IMG/VR virus record: IMGVR_UViG_3300008110_000040
Location: 1-64,000 of that record
Source: a virus
Length of the DNA: 64,000 nucleotides
Direction: 5' to 3' (one strand)
Positions 25,883-35,823 of the stretch are shown piece by piece. The translations under genes and the position numbers were made by a program. Positions within the stretch are counted from its first letter, which is position 1. Every line of letters starts with the position of its first letter. Below the pieces are notes generated by a model. It ran no database searches, had not been told where the DNA came from, and saw nothing but the letters and a program-made list of their open reading frames with translations.

Positions 25883-28003
25883 ATGGCTTTAAGAGATCTA
25901 GTTAATGACACAACCTTAAAATCTTTAAGGTACGGTAATGATCAACTAAATGAAGGATCTAGTGGCCAACCTTATATAACTACAGACGTAAATGATCCCA
26001 ATTTAACTAATCTAACACTAGCTAGAGGAGAATTAGGAAGACTATTACAAAGAGCAGGTATAACACCTGGAATTACTCTTGATAATAAAATAGGTAAAGA
26101 TGCTGGTTTTATTAGAGGAGGATTTTTAGGAGCAGCCAATGCAAGTATAGTAGATACTGTTCGTGTAGGAAGTTGGATAGTAAATAATCCACTATGGATT
26201 GCTAAACAAGTAGGTCTACAATTATCTAATCCTAGATTAGAAACTCCAAAAAATGTATCATTATTAACTAATCCTGGTAATTTATTATCATTAGGAACTA
26301 GTGGTATTATCCAACCTACTAGAATATATAATTTAGGTATTAATACTTTATTACAAGTACCTACTAATGCTTTTGGAGTTCACTTCTATAGACATGGTTT
26401 AGGTCCTACAATGGATGATAACCAAAAATATGAAGCTATAGCTCGTGCTAATAACGATATATTCGGATCTTCTGATAGTAACAGATTAATTAGTTTAAAA
26501 AATACTCTTAAAATTAGCTCCCCTGTAATAGGTTCATCTTTCCCTTCTGTTTTAACAGGAATAGGTAATATATTACGTAGAGTCCTCCCTGACTCAGCTG
26601 GTTCTATATTAAATAGTTTATTTGGAGATAATACTCCTATAGATGATTATTTAACAGGACCGGGATCAGTATATGGTATTGGTTCAACTACAATTAGAAG
26701 ATACCAAAATACTTCCATAGGTGCTAAAGGAGGTGAATTAAATAAGATTTTTTTAGAAAAAGGAAGAAGTATTTGGGATAATAATACTGCAGCCACAGAT
26801 ATTAATTATGGTTTTGGTAAAAATATTCCTTTAGTTTCTAATTTTTTTGGATTATCAAGAGATATAAATAATTCTAATAATCAAACAGGAATAGATTCGA
26901 ATGGTAATGTAGTTGTACCTGTCCCTGAATTACCTAATTATGAAGGAAAAACATTAGTAAATAACGAAAATACAGCTGTAAATTACAATAGTGCTTCTCC
27001 TTCTTTAAGAAAATATGGAGATTTATTTGCGGCTATAAAAACAAATATAACACAAAGCATTTCTTTCTCAGATTCTGAGAAATATAATCCTACACCCGCT
27101 GTAAATTCTCCGTTTGCTGCGGATAGACGATATTTTACTACTCAAGATTTAGAAGCTAAAGCTGGGTTAAGAAGAGATGATCCTGATTTTAGATATTATG
27201 GTAAAAGAACTACAGTAAGCGGAAGTGAAGGAAGTATAGCTAAATATGGGGATGGAATTAAAGTATTTGAACGATATGATTCAGATATATTAACAGTAAT
27301 GTTTAGAGGAGTAGATCCATTCACTTTAAATGAAGAAAGATGGGCATTCTCAGCATATTTAAGTGGATTCAAAGATAGCTTTGATGGAACTTGGAATGAT
27401 GTAAATTATATTGGGAGATCAGAAACTTTTTACATATATTCAAAATTCAGAAGATCAGTATCATTTAGTTTAAAAATACCTTGCTTTAATAGAGCACAAT
27501 TGTTTGAAAAACATAGAGCATTAGGTCAATTAGCATCAACTACTGCTGGTAGATATAATACTAATAGTACTCGTGCTTTAGGTGGAATGTTATTAAGATT
27601 AAATGTGGGTAATTATTTAGTAGGTGAATATGCAACTATGAATAACTTAACCTATACTGTTCCTGATGATGCTAGTTGGGATATAACTCCAGAAGCTAGA
27701 TTAGCGATGTATATTGAGGCTAACTTCAGTTTTAATATTGTACATCAACAATTACCTCAATATTTACCTAGTAGAGAGGTAGGTGGTGATAATGATGATG
27801 TTGGATTCTTTGGTTATTTAAATAACAGCATTAGAGGAGATGCCGAATTCTTAAAAATAGCCGGAAGAACAAATGATGAACAAAAATTAATAACATCCGG
27901 TTTTGCTTTAAATTTAAATGAAACTTCATCTAAAGGAACAATATTAGCCAAAGAAAACCCTAAACCGGTAGTTGGAAGTACATCACGATATATTAGACCA
28001 TAA
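25883..28003 (+). CDS. Large baseplate/tail structural protein
   Basis: A 706-residue protein. The N-terminal part has a helical segment with FIRGGFLGAANASIVDTVRV (residues ~70-90). The C-terminal third (residues ~470-640) is more globular with FDSFDG-type and KIPCFNRAQLFEK motifs. Position between the tape measure and the gp53-like gene points to a baseplate or hub component. I do not recognise a T4 counterpart by eye. Function inferred from context only. Confidence 0.5.
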   Translation: MALRDLVNDTTLKSLRYGNDQLNEGSSGQPYITTDVNDPNLTNLTLARGELGRLLQRAGITPGITLDNKIGKDAGFIRGGFLGAANASIVDTVRVGSWIVNNPLWIAKQVGLQLSNPRLETPKNVSLLTNPGNLLSLGTSGIIQPTRIYNLGINTLLQVPTNAFGVHFYRHGLGPTMDDNQKYEAIARANNDIFGSSDSNRLISLKNTLKISSPVIGSSFPSVLTGIGNILRRVLPDSAGSILNSLFGDNTPIDDYLTGPGSVYGIGSTTIRRYQNTSIGAKGGELNKIFLEKGRSIWDNNTAATDINYGFGKNIPLVSNFFGLSRDINNSNNQTGIDSNGNVVVPVPELPNYEGKTLVNNENTAVNYNSASPSLRKYGDLFAAIKTNITQSISFSDSEKYNPTPAVNSPFAADRRYFTTQDLEAKAGLRRDDPDFRYYGKRTTVSGSEGSIAKYGDGIKVFERYDSDILTVMFRGVDPFTLNEERWAFSAYLSGFKDSFDGTWNDVNYIGRSETFYIYSKFRRSVSFSLKIPCFNRAQLFEKHRALGQLASTTAGRYNTNSTRALGGMLLRLNVGNYLVGEYATMNNLTYTVPDDASWDITPEARLAMYIEANFSFNIVHQQLPQYLPSREVGGDNDDVGFFGYLNNSIRGDAEFLKIAGRTNDEQKLITSGFALNLNETSSKGTILAKENPKPVVGSTSRYIRP

Positions 28004-28005
28004 AA

Positions 28006-28311
28006 ATGAATAGATACGAAAACGGAACTATACTAAAAACAGAAACAGGACAACCATATTATAAGGGTAAATTCTATCCTAATATTCCTGTATCTGAAAA
28101 TGATTTTTATGTAATAACTTCTGAAGGAGATAGACTTGATCTTTTAGCTCAAGCTTATTATCGTGATTCTACTTTATGGTGGATAATAGCGGTAGCAAAT
28201 AATAATATAAATAAAGGCCTACTATCCCCAGTACCTGGTACGCAACTAAGAATACCTGTTAATATAGGCGAGATAATCGCGCAATATAACAATTTTAATA
28301 ACGCTAGATAA
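28006..28311 (+). CDS. Baseplate wedge, gp53/LysM-like
   Basis: A 101-residue protein whose core DRLDLLAQAYYRDSTLWWIIAVANN matches the LysM-like fold of T4 gp53 (T4: ELANAIYGNPQLYWVLLMCND), followed by LRIPVNIGEIIAQ. T4 gp53 is longer (196) and joins wedges around the hub. The gene is between the 706-residue gene and the hub gene. Good support for the fold. Confidence 0.72.
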   Translation: MNRYENGTILKTETGQPYYKGKFYPNIPVSENDFYVITSEGDRLDLLAQAYYRDSTLWWIIAVANNNINKGLLSPVPGTQLRIPVNIGEIIAQYNNFNNAR

Positions 28312-28318
28312 TTAAGTT

Positions 28319-31300
28319 ATGAGTATATTTAAAGATACATTTACTGAAAAAGTTAGAAATCAACTTAAAACTAGAGGAAATGCGTTTTTAAAACGCACTT
28401 CTAATGATATCATATACATAAATGGAAGAACGGCTTGGGTAAGAATGGTATCTGGAGTAGATGTAGGAGGAGATAGTACATTAGCTAAAGAAAACATATT
28501 ACAAGGTGGATTATTACAAAGTAACGGTAAATCTTTAAGACAAGGAGTAGGTAGTAATTTTACAACTAATGCCTATAGCAATACAACAAACGGTATAAAC
28601 AACCTTTATGGTTTAAGACCAATGCCTGGTATTACTAATATAGATATTCAAAGTAAATCAGCATATGGTTCAGTACGTGTAGCAACAGTAACATTTAATT
28701 GTTGGGATATAAGACAATTAGAAACATTAGAACTGTTATATATGAGACCAGGATTCCCTGTATTGTTAGAATGGGGTTGGTTACCTTATTTAGATAATAA
28801 TGGAAATATAGTTACTAATTTAAAAAATGGTTTCTATGATATTTTTACTTCAAAAATATCTCCTAAAACAGGAAAACCAATTTCATTACATGAAAGATTA
28901 ATTGAAGTATACAATAAATCTCAAGAAAATGATGCTAACTACGAAGGTATGTTAGGTTACATTAAAAACTATAGTTGGTCATTAAGACCAGATGGAGGAT
29001 ACGATTGTACTACTGAACTTATATCAACTGGTGAAGTATTAGAATCATTAAAAGTAAATTATTCTGTAAATTATATTGCACCTACTACATTAGAAAATGG
29101 TTTAATTTTTACTGAAAAATCCTCAGGTACATCTCTTACAGACAAAAATAAGTACGGTAAATATATAGCTAAATTTTACCAAAATAATATTCTAGCGGGG
29201 GCAGCAGCTGAAGCTATATTTACAGCATATACAGAAAGAGATCAGAAAAAAAGAACTGATGATGATTTAAATAAAGGATTTTCTTATTCTATATTTGATA
29301 CAAACGGAACAATAACAGGAGATAAAGGACATAAAATAGATATGTTTGTATTTAAATTTATGTCTGTAGATACCCAAGATAGTGATCCTGACTTAGTAAA
29401 TGGAATCGATCCTACAATCCAAGTATACATGGATTTAAATTCATTAACTAAAATTATAAGTAAACATGTAATCCCAACAAATCCAGAAAATGGAGACCCA
29501 TTAATACCTTTAACAACTAGATCAAGAGAATATACACCTGGGATAAATCCTGATTTATATTGTTTATATCACCCTTTACAAATATCAATGGATCCTAGGG
29601 TATGTTTAATAAAAAATGACCTATTTAAAAAGGCAATATCAATAAACCCAGAATATAATTCTCCTACTACTGTTTGGAATATAAGTAATTTATCTTCTAA
29701 TGAGCAAGGATTTGCCCTATTTACTAAAAGTTTTATTAGTATATTTATTGATTCTATTAATAATTTAAGAGATGATGACGAATCTAAAATAATTTATATA
29801 CAATCAGCTATAAAAAATTTAAAAGAACGAGCTAGTACTTATGGTATTACTAATGAAAAAACTATAGGTAGATTTTTAGCCAATGCATGGGAAGAATATA
29901 AACTTAAAAATGTAGATATTAATATTGGTGCCGGAACTAATCAAGTTACTTATATCAATTATTTAAGAGCATTAAATAATACTAATATAAATGAAGATGA
30001 AAATAACTTTATAAATAGAGTAACAGGTATTGACTTTGTTAATTTCATTAAGCAAAGATTAGGATTAATCCAATCTACACAAGAAAAAAATATCATATCC
30101 TCATTAGGACCAGATTACTCTTTAATATACATCCCCGATAATAATATTGCTTTATCTTCTCAAGATGCTATTAAAGCAATTATATCTAACCTTAAAGAAA
30201 ATATTACTAGACAAAATATTAAATTTGAAGGAATTGAATTTTTAAATAGATTACCAAAAGAATTTAGAACCTCTCTTAACGGAAAAAGTTTAGGTAATAT
30301 AGGTAATATATTCATTAATTTATTAAACGTTATTAATTTAGCTACTAATGGAGATTTAGAAGCAAATGATGTTAAAGAAAAACAAGAAATAAATTTATAT
30401 GATTTTATAAAAAAATTAATGGGACAGGTTCAAAGTGCTATAGGTAATTTAAATAACTTTGACATACATACTGATCCTATTGATGGAATAGGTAGAATTA
30501 TAGACATTAACTATGTTGATGAAAAACAAACAACAGAAGCATATAATACAGCTTTTACATTTATAAGTCAACCTGATGAAGTGGGTATTCCTATATTTAA
30601 TGGGTTGGTAAACAATGTTCGTTCATATAAGTTTAATTCTAAAATATTTAAAGAACAAAGTAGTATAGTAGCTATTAGTGCCCAAAATGGAGGCGGAGTA
30701 ATGGGACTAGATAATGAAACATTAGTAGGATTTCAAACGGGTCTTACAAATAGATTAGCTCCCAATACAAAACCAGCATCTGCTCCTTATATCCAAAGTC
30801 AAGGAACACAGATAATAGGTACATTAAGTCAATCTCTAGTTTTACTTCAAACTTTTTTAGAAGACATAAATTGGATTCCTAAAGATTGGTGGTGGGATAA
30901 AGAAAGAACATATGATATAGAGAATTCTGAGAAATATAAAAATGCTTTACGTGATATGATAAAAGCATTTGTTGCTTTTTCTAAAGATGATGCATCATTT
31001 AAAGCTATAATTCCAACAACCGTATCATTAGAGTTAGACGGTATAGGAGGAATTATAATTGGTCATATATTTAGATTACCTGATGAAATTATTCCAGCAG
31101 GATATAAAGGAGATATCATTAATAGTAATAAAATAGGTAGAAAACTGGGATATATAGTAACTAGGTTAGGACATAAGTTGTCAAACTCAGATTGGGTTAC
31201 TAGCATTGAAGCCCAAACTATAATACTAGAAGACCCAGAAAATGTAACTAAAGTAAATTTTACTAAACTTTTAGAATCAATTAATACTACTGATGAAGTG

Positions 31301-31900
31301 TTAATAAATGTAGAAACAGGACAAACTACAATTAAAGAAACTAATACATCACCTAATCCTACACCTGCACCTAAATCACCAGAACAAGATTTTTGGACAT
31401 TGGTAGCTATATGTGCTAGAGAGGCAAGAGGAGATGCTCAAGGACAAGCAGATGTAGCTCAATCTATATACAATAGATTAGGCTCTAAAGCATACCAGAA
31501 AAATTCAATAACCGGTTTAATAACTAAGAGAGGCGAATACTCACCTACTTGGGAATATCCAAAAGGTCCTGAACGTGGTATTAATAATCCTAATTGGGCT
31601 TGGTCTAATATAACAAATGCTACAACAGCAGCTGCTGCAACTGGGTTACCTGGCGATGAATTATTCCAAGTAGCTAGAAATTTACAAAGAACAGATTTAC
31701 AACAACAAGCAGCTGAATTTGTTCAAGGTAGAACTGATTTCTTTGGAGTAGGTCAACCTGCTGAGGCAATGACTAAAAATGGTTCTAGAAAACAAAGAAA
31801 TAGAAACAGTAATCAGTTTGGATTTTCATTTAATTACACTAAAAATGTAACATATCCTGTTCCTGATTTTGTAAATAAAATAAAATTAGTTTACCAATAA
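28319..31900 (+). CDS. Baseplate hub protein with C-terminal SleB-like hydrolase
   Basis: A 1193-residue protein, the largest here. Residues ~1-1000 carry hub-like beta segments (LLEWGWLPYL, YDCTTELISTGEVLESL) and a later segment with LELDGIGGIIIGHIFRLPDEI. Residues ~1025-1190 match the SleB/CwlJ cell-wall hydrolase fold: AICAREARGDAQGQADVAQSIYNRL, with the candidate catalytic Glu in REARGD, then GEYSPTWEYPKG. In T4 the hub (gp27) and lysozyme (gp5) are separate; here they seem fused in one chain, with a SleB-type rather than lysozyme-type enzyme. It would cut peptidoglycan at DNA entry. Confidence 0.68.
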   Translation: MSIFKDTFTEKVRNQLKTRGNAFLKRTSNDIIYINGRTAWVRMVSGVDVGGDSTLAKENILQGGLLQSNGKSLRQGVGSNFTTNAYSNTTNGINNLYGLRPMPGITNIDIQSKSAYGSVRVATVTFNCWDIRQLETLELLYMRPGFPVLLEWGWLPYLDNNGNIVTNLKNGFYDIFTSKISPKTGKPISLHERLIEVYNKSQENDANYEGMLGYIKNYSWSLRPDGGYDCTTELISTGEVLESLKVNYSVNYIAPTTLENGLIFTEKSSGTSLTDKNKYGKYIAKFYQNNILAGAAAEAIFTAYTERDQKKRTDDDLNKGFSYSIFDTNGTITGDKGHKIDMFVFKFMSVDTQDSDPDLVNGIDPTIQVYMDLNSLTKIISKHVIPTNPENGDPLIPLTTRSREYTPGINPDLYCLYHPLQISMDPRVCLIKNDLFKKAISINPEYNSPTTVWNISNLSSNEQGFALFTKSFISIFIDSINNLRDDDESKIIYIQSAIKNLKERASTYGITNEKTIGRFLANAWEEYKLKNVDINIGAGTNQVTYINYLRALNNTNINEDENNFINRVTGIDFVNFIKQRLGLIQSTQEKNIISSLGPDYSLIYIPDNNIALSSQDAIKAIISNLKENITRQNIKFEGIEFLNRLPKEFRTSLNGKSLGNIGNIFINLLNVINLATNGDLEANDVKEKQEINLYDFIKKLMGQVQSAIGNLNNFDIHTDPIDGIGRIIDINYVDEKQTTEAYNTAFTFISQPDEVGIPIFNGLVNNVRSYKFNSKIFKEQSSIVAISAQNGGGVMGLDNETLVGFQTGLTNRLAPNTKPASAPYIQSQGTQIIGTLSQSLVLLQTFLEDINWIPKDWWWDKERTYDIENSEKYKNALRDMIKAFVAFSKDDASFKAIIPTTVSLELDGIGGIIIGHIFRLPDEIIPAGYKGDIINSNKIGRKLGYIVTRLGHKLSNSDWVTSIEAQTIILEDPENVTKVNFTKLLESINTTDEVLINVETGQTTIKETNTSPNPTPAPKSPEQDFWTLVAICAREARGDAQGQADVAQSIYNRLGSKAYQKNSITGLITKRGEYSPTWEYPKGPERGINNPNWAWSNITNATTAAAATGLPGDELFQVARNLQRTDLQQQAAEFVQGRTDFFGVGQPAEAMTKNGSRKQRNRNSNQFGFSFNYTKNVTYPVPDFVNKIKLVYQ

Positions 31901-31901
31901 T

Positions 31902-32390
31902 ATGAGATATCCTAAAAATCAGTTAAAAGAAAATTTATATACACCGGGAGGAGAGTTTATTGATACTTCTAATAATAGGGTATATAGTGGATATTATTGG
32001 GAAATCAATGGAAGATATTTTATTGGAAAAACAGCTTCAAACAATGCTGTTGAACTTAAAAAAACAAGTCCTGAAGAAATACAAAAAACCCAACTAAATA
32101 GAACTGAAGGAATAAATTATGTCTCTAAAGGGACAGTAATATCTTCTAATACTAAAGTATCAGGCATTCCATTAAACACCAGTACTTCAAATATCCGTTA
32201 TTTTTCAAAACAAATTAATTTAGTGCCTACAATTATAAAAGAAATAAGTAAAGACACATTTGATATGATTAAAAATAATGCTATATATCAAACAATATCG
32301 TTAGAAGCAGATTTAATATATCTTAATTCTCCTACCTTAGATGTAGCTGAAAAGAATTTTTCTGGTATAAAAGCATTTTTAGGTTTTTAG
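31902..32390 (+). CDS. Hypothetical baseplate-associated protein
   Basis: A 162-residue protein (MRYPKNQLKENLYTPGGEF...). A central GYYWEINGRYFIGKTASNNAVEL segment looks like two small beta strands around a glycine turn, a form seen in several phage tail proteins. It starts two bases after the hub gene, so it is probably co-transcribed. Unknown function. Confidence 0.5.
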   Translation: MRYPKNQLKENLYTPGGEFIDTSNNRVYSGYYWEINGRYFIGKTASNNAVELKKTSPEEIQKTQLNRTEGINYVSKGTVISSNTKVSGIPLNTSTSNIRYFSKQINLVPTIIKEISKDTFDMIKNNAIYQTISLEADLIYLNSPTLDVAEKNFSGIKAFLGF

Positions 32391-32431
32391 GCAAAAAAAT
32401 CTTATTACATTTACAAAAATAAAGGTTATAT

Positions 32432-33733
32432 ATGGCATTTTACATTATTGAACGGGAGAATCAATTAGAAAAACTAGGTCCTTTTGGGGATTGTTTCATT
32501 GATTTTATCCAACAAAATAATAATTTTCATCCTAAACTAAGTTCACTAAGTCTAATATATATTAGACCACTAAATGATCATAAAGGATATATTCTATGTT
32601 TAGATCATAGTGAATCTTTTTCATTAGATAAACAAAACGTTTTTGATTGGATCAATAATAATACTAAAAGATTGTTTGTTCCTGATAAAAAAAAGGCATT
32701 ATATTATTTTCCGTACTTTAGTAAGTTATATGATATTAATTTTATTGAAATTATAGCAACAGATAGAATACCTACTAATAATTGTGTTGAATGGTATTAC
32801 AGAAAACATTATGCTTTGCCTAATGTAAATTGTTTAATTCCCTTAAGTAAGCATTATGAGGATAAACAAAATCTATTTGATTTAGTACAACCTATAATTA
32901 ACTCATTTAAAGAAGACGAAATATACAGATTTAATAATAATCAAACTACAAAAGTATTTTTTGAAATTGAAAAAACAGGAATAAAAATAGATAAAAACTG
33001 TTTTATTGATTGTTATGGTAATGATTTAAAGAACCCTGAATTTAGTGTATCTAAAGGTAGAATATATTCTCATTATAATCTGTACACAACTACAGGCAGA
33101 CCTTCAAACTCATATAATCATATTAACTTCGTTGCATTAAATAAAACTAATGGCGAGCGATTGTGTTATAGACCGTCAAACGATATGTTCGTTGAATTTG
33201 ATTTTCAGGGTTATCACCCACGATTAATAGGTGAATTAATTAACTTTAAATTTCCTGAAGATACAAACACATATAACTATTTAGGAGAGATACTAGGAGT
33301 AACTACAGATGAAGCAAAAGAATTAACATTCAAACAAACCTATGGTGGAGTATGGAGTGAATATGCTAATAAACCGTTTTTTAAAGAAATAGCAATCCTT
33401 ATTGATGATATATGGGACGAATTCAATTATGGTAAACGTTACTGTACTAAAAATAGAGTATTTGTTCCTAATGGTGAAAGTTTATCTCAAACCAAACTAT
33501 TTAATTACATAATACAGAGCATGGAAACATCACATAATATAGAAATGTTAAGCGAGGTTATAAAGTATTTACAAGATAAAAAGACCAAATTAGTATTATA
33601 TACTTACGACGCATTTCTATTTGATTTCAGTAAAGAAGATGGGAAAGAAGTGCTTTTTGAAATAAACAAAATATTAAAGTACCCAACAAATATTAAAAAA
33701 GGCAAAACATATCATAATTTACAAAAAATATAA
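32432..33733 (+). CDS. Family-A DNA polymerase-like protein
   Basis: A 433-residue protein with the order of Pol I polymerase motifs: EIEKTGIKID (180-187, the Pol I E-x-x-G-x-x-I-D motif), TTTGRPS (219-225), motif A EFDFQGYHPR with D257, motif B AKELTFKQTYGG with K296, and motif C YTYDAF with D393. The usual motif C HDE reads YDA, so the His and second acid are lost, and motif A lacks its usual Glu. The N-terminal 170 residues look like a degenerate exonuclease domain. The phage also encodes a family B polymerase. It may be a translesion, gap-filling or non-catalytic form. Confidence 0.68.
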   Translation: MAFYIIERENQLEKLGPFGDCFIDFIQQNNNFHPKLSSLSLIYIRPLNDHKGYILCLDHSESFSLDKQNVFDWINNNTKRLFVPDKKKALYYFPYFSKLYDINFIEIIATDRIPTNNCVEWYYRKHYALPNVNCLIPLSKHYEDKQNLFDLVQPIINSFKEDEIYRFNNNQTTKVFFEIEKTGIKIDKNCFIDCYGNDLKNPEFSVSKGRIYSHYNLYTTTGRPSNSYNHINFVALNKTNGERLCYRPSNDMFVEFDFQGYHPRLIGELINFKFPEDTNTYNYLGEILGVTTDEAKELTFKQTYGGVWSEYANKPFFKEIAILIDDIWDEFNYGKRYCTKNRVFVPNGESLSQTKLFNYIIQSMETSHNIEMLSEVIKYLQDKKTKLVLYTYDAFLFDFSKEDGKEVLFEINKILKYPTNIKKGKTYHNLQKI

Positions 33734-33734
33734 C

Positions 33735-34187
33735 ATGAAATATTCATTTATTGACGACCCGAATATATTTATTGATAATGCATGGACATCAATAGATATG
33801 GGACAAAAATTATTTTGCACATTTACTTTACATGGTGATTTAGATAAAACATTAGATAAAATAACAGAACAGTATACTATTTTGTATGATAAAATCTTTG
33901 TTTTAGAGTCTCCACAGAGTGAGGAATTAATGTGCACTTACAATATAGATACACACAATACAAACGGGGCTCCTATGCCTCATACTATATTATTACATCG
34001 TAAAAAAGAAAGTAATACATTATATACAATCAACGCGTTAAATACTTTAATAAAATTATTAAATGCTGGTGTATTAGATACTACTTATATGATAAATTGG
34101 GCAGATTACCGCAATAGTATATTATTAACTAACGGGTCTGAAATACGTAAATTAGAGACTACTATTCACACTATAATAAATCTTTAA
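33735..34187 (+). CDS. Hypothetical protein after polymerase-like gene
   Basis: A 150-residue protein whose ATG follows the polymerase-like stop by one base. The C-terminal half has TLYTINALNTLIKLLNAGVL and NWADYRNSILL. Reads like a small alpha/beta domain. I do not recognise the family. Tight coupling suggests a partner of the polymerase-like protein. Confidence 0.55.
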   Translation: MKYSFIDDPNIFIDNAWTSIDMGQKLFCTFTLHGDLDKTLDKITEQYTILYDKIFVLESPQSEELMCTYNIDTHNTNGAPMPHTILLHRKKESNTLYTINALNTLIKLLNAGVLDTTYMINWADYRNSILLTNGSEIRKLETTIHTIINL

Positions 34188-34190
34188 AAC

Positions 34191-34550
34191 ATGAAATTAA
34201 TCAAAGAAGCCAAACGATTCCAGGAATTGGCAGGTATAAATGAAGTAAAAATTGAGCCTGATATTCGTATTAAAAGCTACGAAGACTTTGTAAAATTATT
34301 TAACAGAACCTTTTCTAAGTATGTAAAACCATTAACAATAGAAGATATAAAATCTGAACAATCAGAAAGAGAAGAAGGAGAAACATATATGCTTAGTCTA
34401 GATAAGATAGATATGGATATAGATGTTGATAAACTTGAAGATATATTTAATAAAACTTTTTCTAAGCATAATATTGAATTAGCAGAAATAGAGGATGCTG
34501 GTGATTATTTTATATTTTATATAGAACCTATAAATTTTAAAATAACATGA
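34191..34550 (+). CDS. Protein with IKEAKRFQELAGINE leader
   Basis: A 119-residue acidic protein. Its first 17 residues, MKLIKEAKRFQELAGIN, are almost the same as those of the next gene, also at DNA level, while the bodies differ. The leader contains two (L/I/F)-x-E sites, IKE and FQE, so it could be the capsid-targeting type. Its stop overlaps the next ATG by 4 bases. Unknown function. Confidence 0.6.
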   Translation: MKLIKEAKRFQELAGINEVKIEPDIRIKSYEDFVKLFNRTFSKYVKPLTIEDIKSEQSEREEGETYMLSLDKIDMDIDVDKLEDIFNKTFSKHNIELAEIEDAGDYFIFYIEPINFKIT

Positions 34551-34924
34551 CAGAATTAATTAAAGAAGCCAAACGACTCCAGGAATTAGCAGGAATAAAC
34601 GAGATAAAGATTCAATCTAATGATAATAGAAAAGCATTAGGGACAGTGTTTTATGAAAATCCTAATCCTGAAGAAGCAGAGAAATATGGTTATTTATATG
34701 TTTGGGACGATGAATTTGTAGAGCAATTAGCTAAGGATTTAGGCTTTGAAGACTACGAAGATGCAGCAAGTGAATTTACGGCATATTATGACCCAGGTAC
34801 TAAAGAAAATATACATTTTCTAGAGAAGGTTTTAGGACTTAAAAATTTGACTATAGATAAACTTACTGTAGAGATGTATAAACAAGCTATGTTACGTTCA
34901 CTAAAAAAGATAAATATTCGTTAG
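34547..34924 (+). CDS. Protein with IKEAKRLQELAGINE leader
   Basis: A 125-residue acidic protein with the same leader as the preceding gene (LIKEAKRLQELAGINEIKI). The body (FYENPNPEEAEKYGYLYVWDDE, KVLGLKNLTIDKL) is unrelated. The shared leader on two different bodies argues that it is a separable targeting or processing signal. Unknown function. Confidence 0.6.
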   Translation: MTELIKEAKRLQELAGINEIKIQSNDNRKALGTVFYENPNPEEAEKYGYLYVWDDEFVEQLAKDLGFEDYEDAASEFTAYYDPGTKENIHFLEKVLGLKNLTIDKLTVEMYKQAMLRSLKKINIR

Positions 34925-34955
34925 AAAATATTTGGAAGACCAAAATAAAAGTTTT

Positions 34956-34964
34956 ATATTTATA
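34956..34964 (+). promoter_or_regulatory. ATATTTATA box
   Basis: A copy of the box 14 bases before the single-stranded DNA-binding protein gene, followed by AATAAGTT. The box thus also precedes replication genes, not only structural ones. Confidence 0.5.
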
Positions 34965-34978
34965 CAAAATAATAAGTT

Positions 34979-35818
34979 ATGGATTTATCATTAATTAAAC
35001 AGAAGCTTGCCGCTTCTCAAAACAAAGGCAAACCGAAAGAAAAAACTGATTACACGAAAATTTTCTGGAAACCAAAGCCAGGTAAGTACCAAGTACGTAT
35101 TTTACCTTCTAAGTTCGACAAATCTAATCCATTCCGTGAAGTTTACTTCCATTATGGTTTTTCAAGAGGCCCAATTTTAGCATTAGTAAATTGGAATGAA
35201 AAAGATCCTATTGTTGAATTTGCAAAACAATTACGCAAATCCTCAGACAAAGATGATTGGCAATTAGCTAAAAAAGTTGAACCAAAATTACGTTATTTCG
35301 CACCAGTATTAGTACGTGGTGAGGAAGACAAAGGTGCTCGCTTATGGGAATTTGGTAAATTAACTTATGAGCAATTGTTAGGTATTGCTGCTGATGAAGA
35401 CTATGGTGACTACACAGACATCACTGAAGGACGTGATTTCACTATTGAAGCTGTTGAAGATACTGTTGCTGGTAGAAAAAGTGTAAAATGTTCTATCCGT
35501 CCTAAAGTTAAGTCATCACCTATTTCAGAAGATGCTGCTTTAGTACAAAAAGTATTAGACGAACAGCCTGATATTTTAACCGTTAATAAACATCATACAT
35601 TTGAAGAATTACAAGAAATTCTTAACAAGTGGTTAAACCCAGAAGAAACAGCTGAAGAAACTGAAACTCCTGTAGCATCAGCTACTGAAGAAGAGGATGA
35701 AGAAGAAACATCTGATTTACCATGGGAAAAAGGTACATCAACTGCTAGTACCTATAAAGTAGATGCACCTGCAAAAACTAGCAATGCAGATAAATTTGAT
35801 AGTTTATTTAACGACTAA
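34979..35818 (+). CDS. gp32: Single-stranded DNA-binding protein (T4 gp32-like)
   Basis: A 279-residue protein. A basic N-terminus (residues 1-25) is followed by FWKPKPGKYQVRILP, a typical gp32 core opening, then DPIVEFAKQLRK. The core ends near 215 and is followed by an acidic tail with EEEDEEETSDLPWE, ending DKFDSLFND, as in T4 gp32. T4 gp32 binds zinc through three Cys and one His; here the core region has no such Cys, so the zinc site seems lost. It sits directly before uvsX. Confidence 0.85.
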   Translation: MDLSLIKQKLAASQNKGKPKEKTDYTKIFWKPKPGKYQVRILPSKFDKSNPFREVYFHYGFSRGPILALVNWNEKDPIVEFAKQLRKSSDKDDWQLAKKVEPKLRYFAPVLVRGEEDKGARLWEFGKLTYEQLLGIAADEDYGDYTDITEGRDFTIEAVEDTVAGRKSVKCSIRPKVKSSPISEDAALVQKVLDEQPDILTVNKHHTFEELQEILNKWLNPEETAEETETPVASATEEEDEEETSDLPWEKGTSTASTYKVDAPAKTSNADKFDSLFND

Positions 35819-35823
35819 AATAT

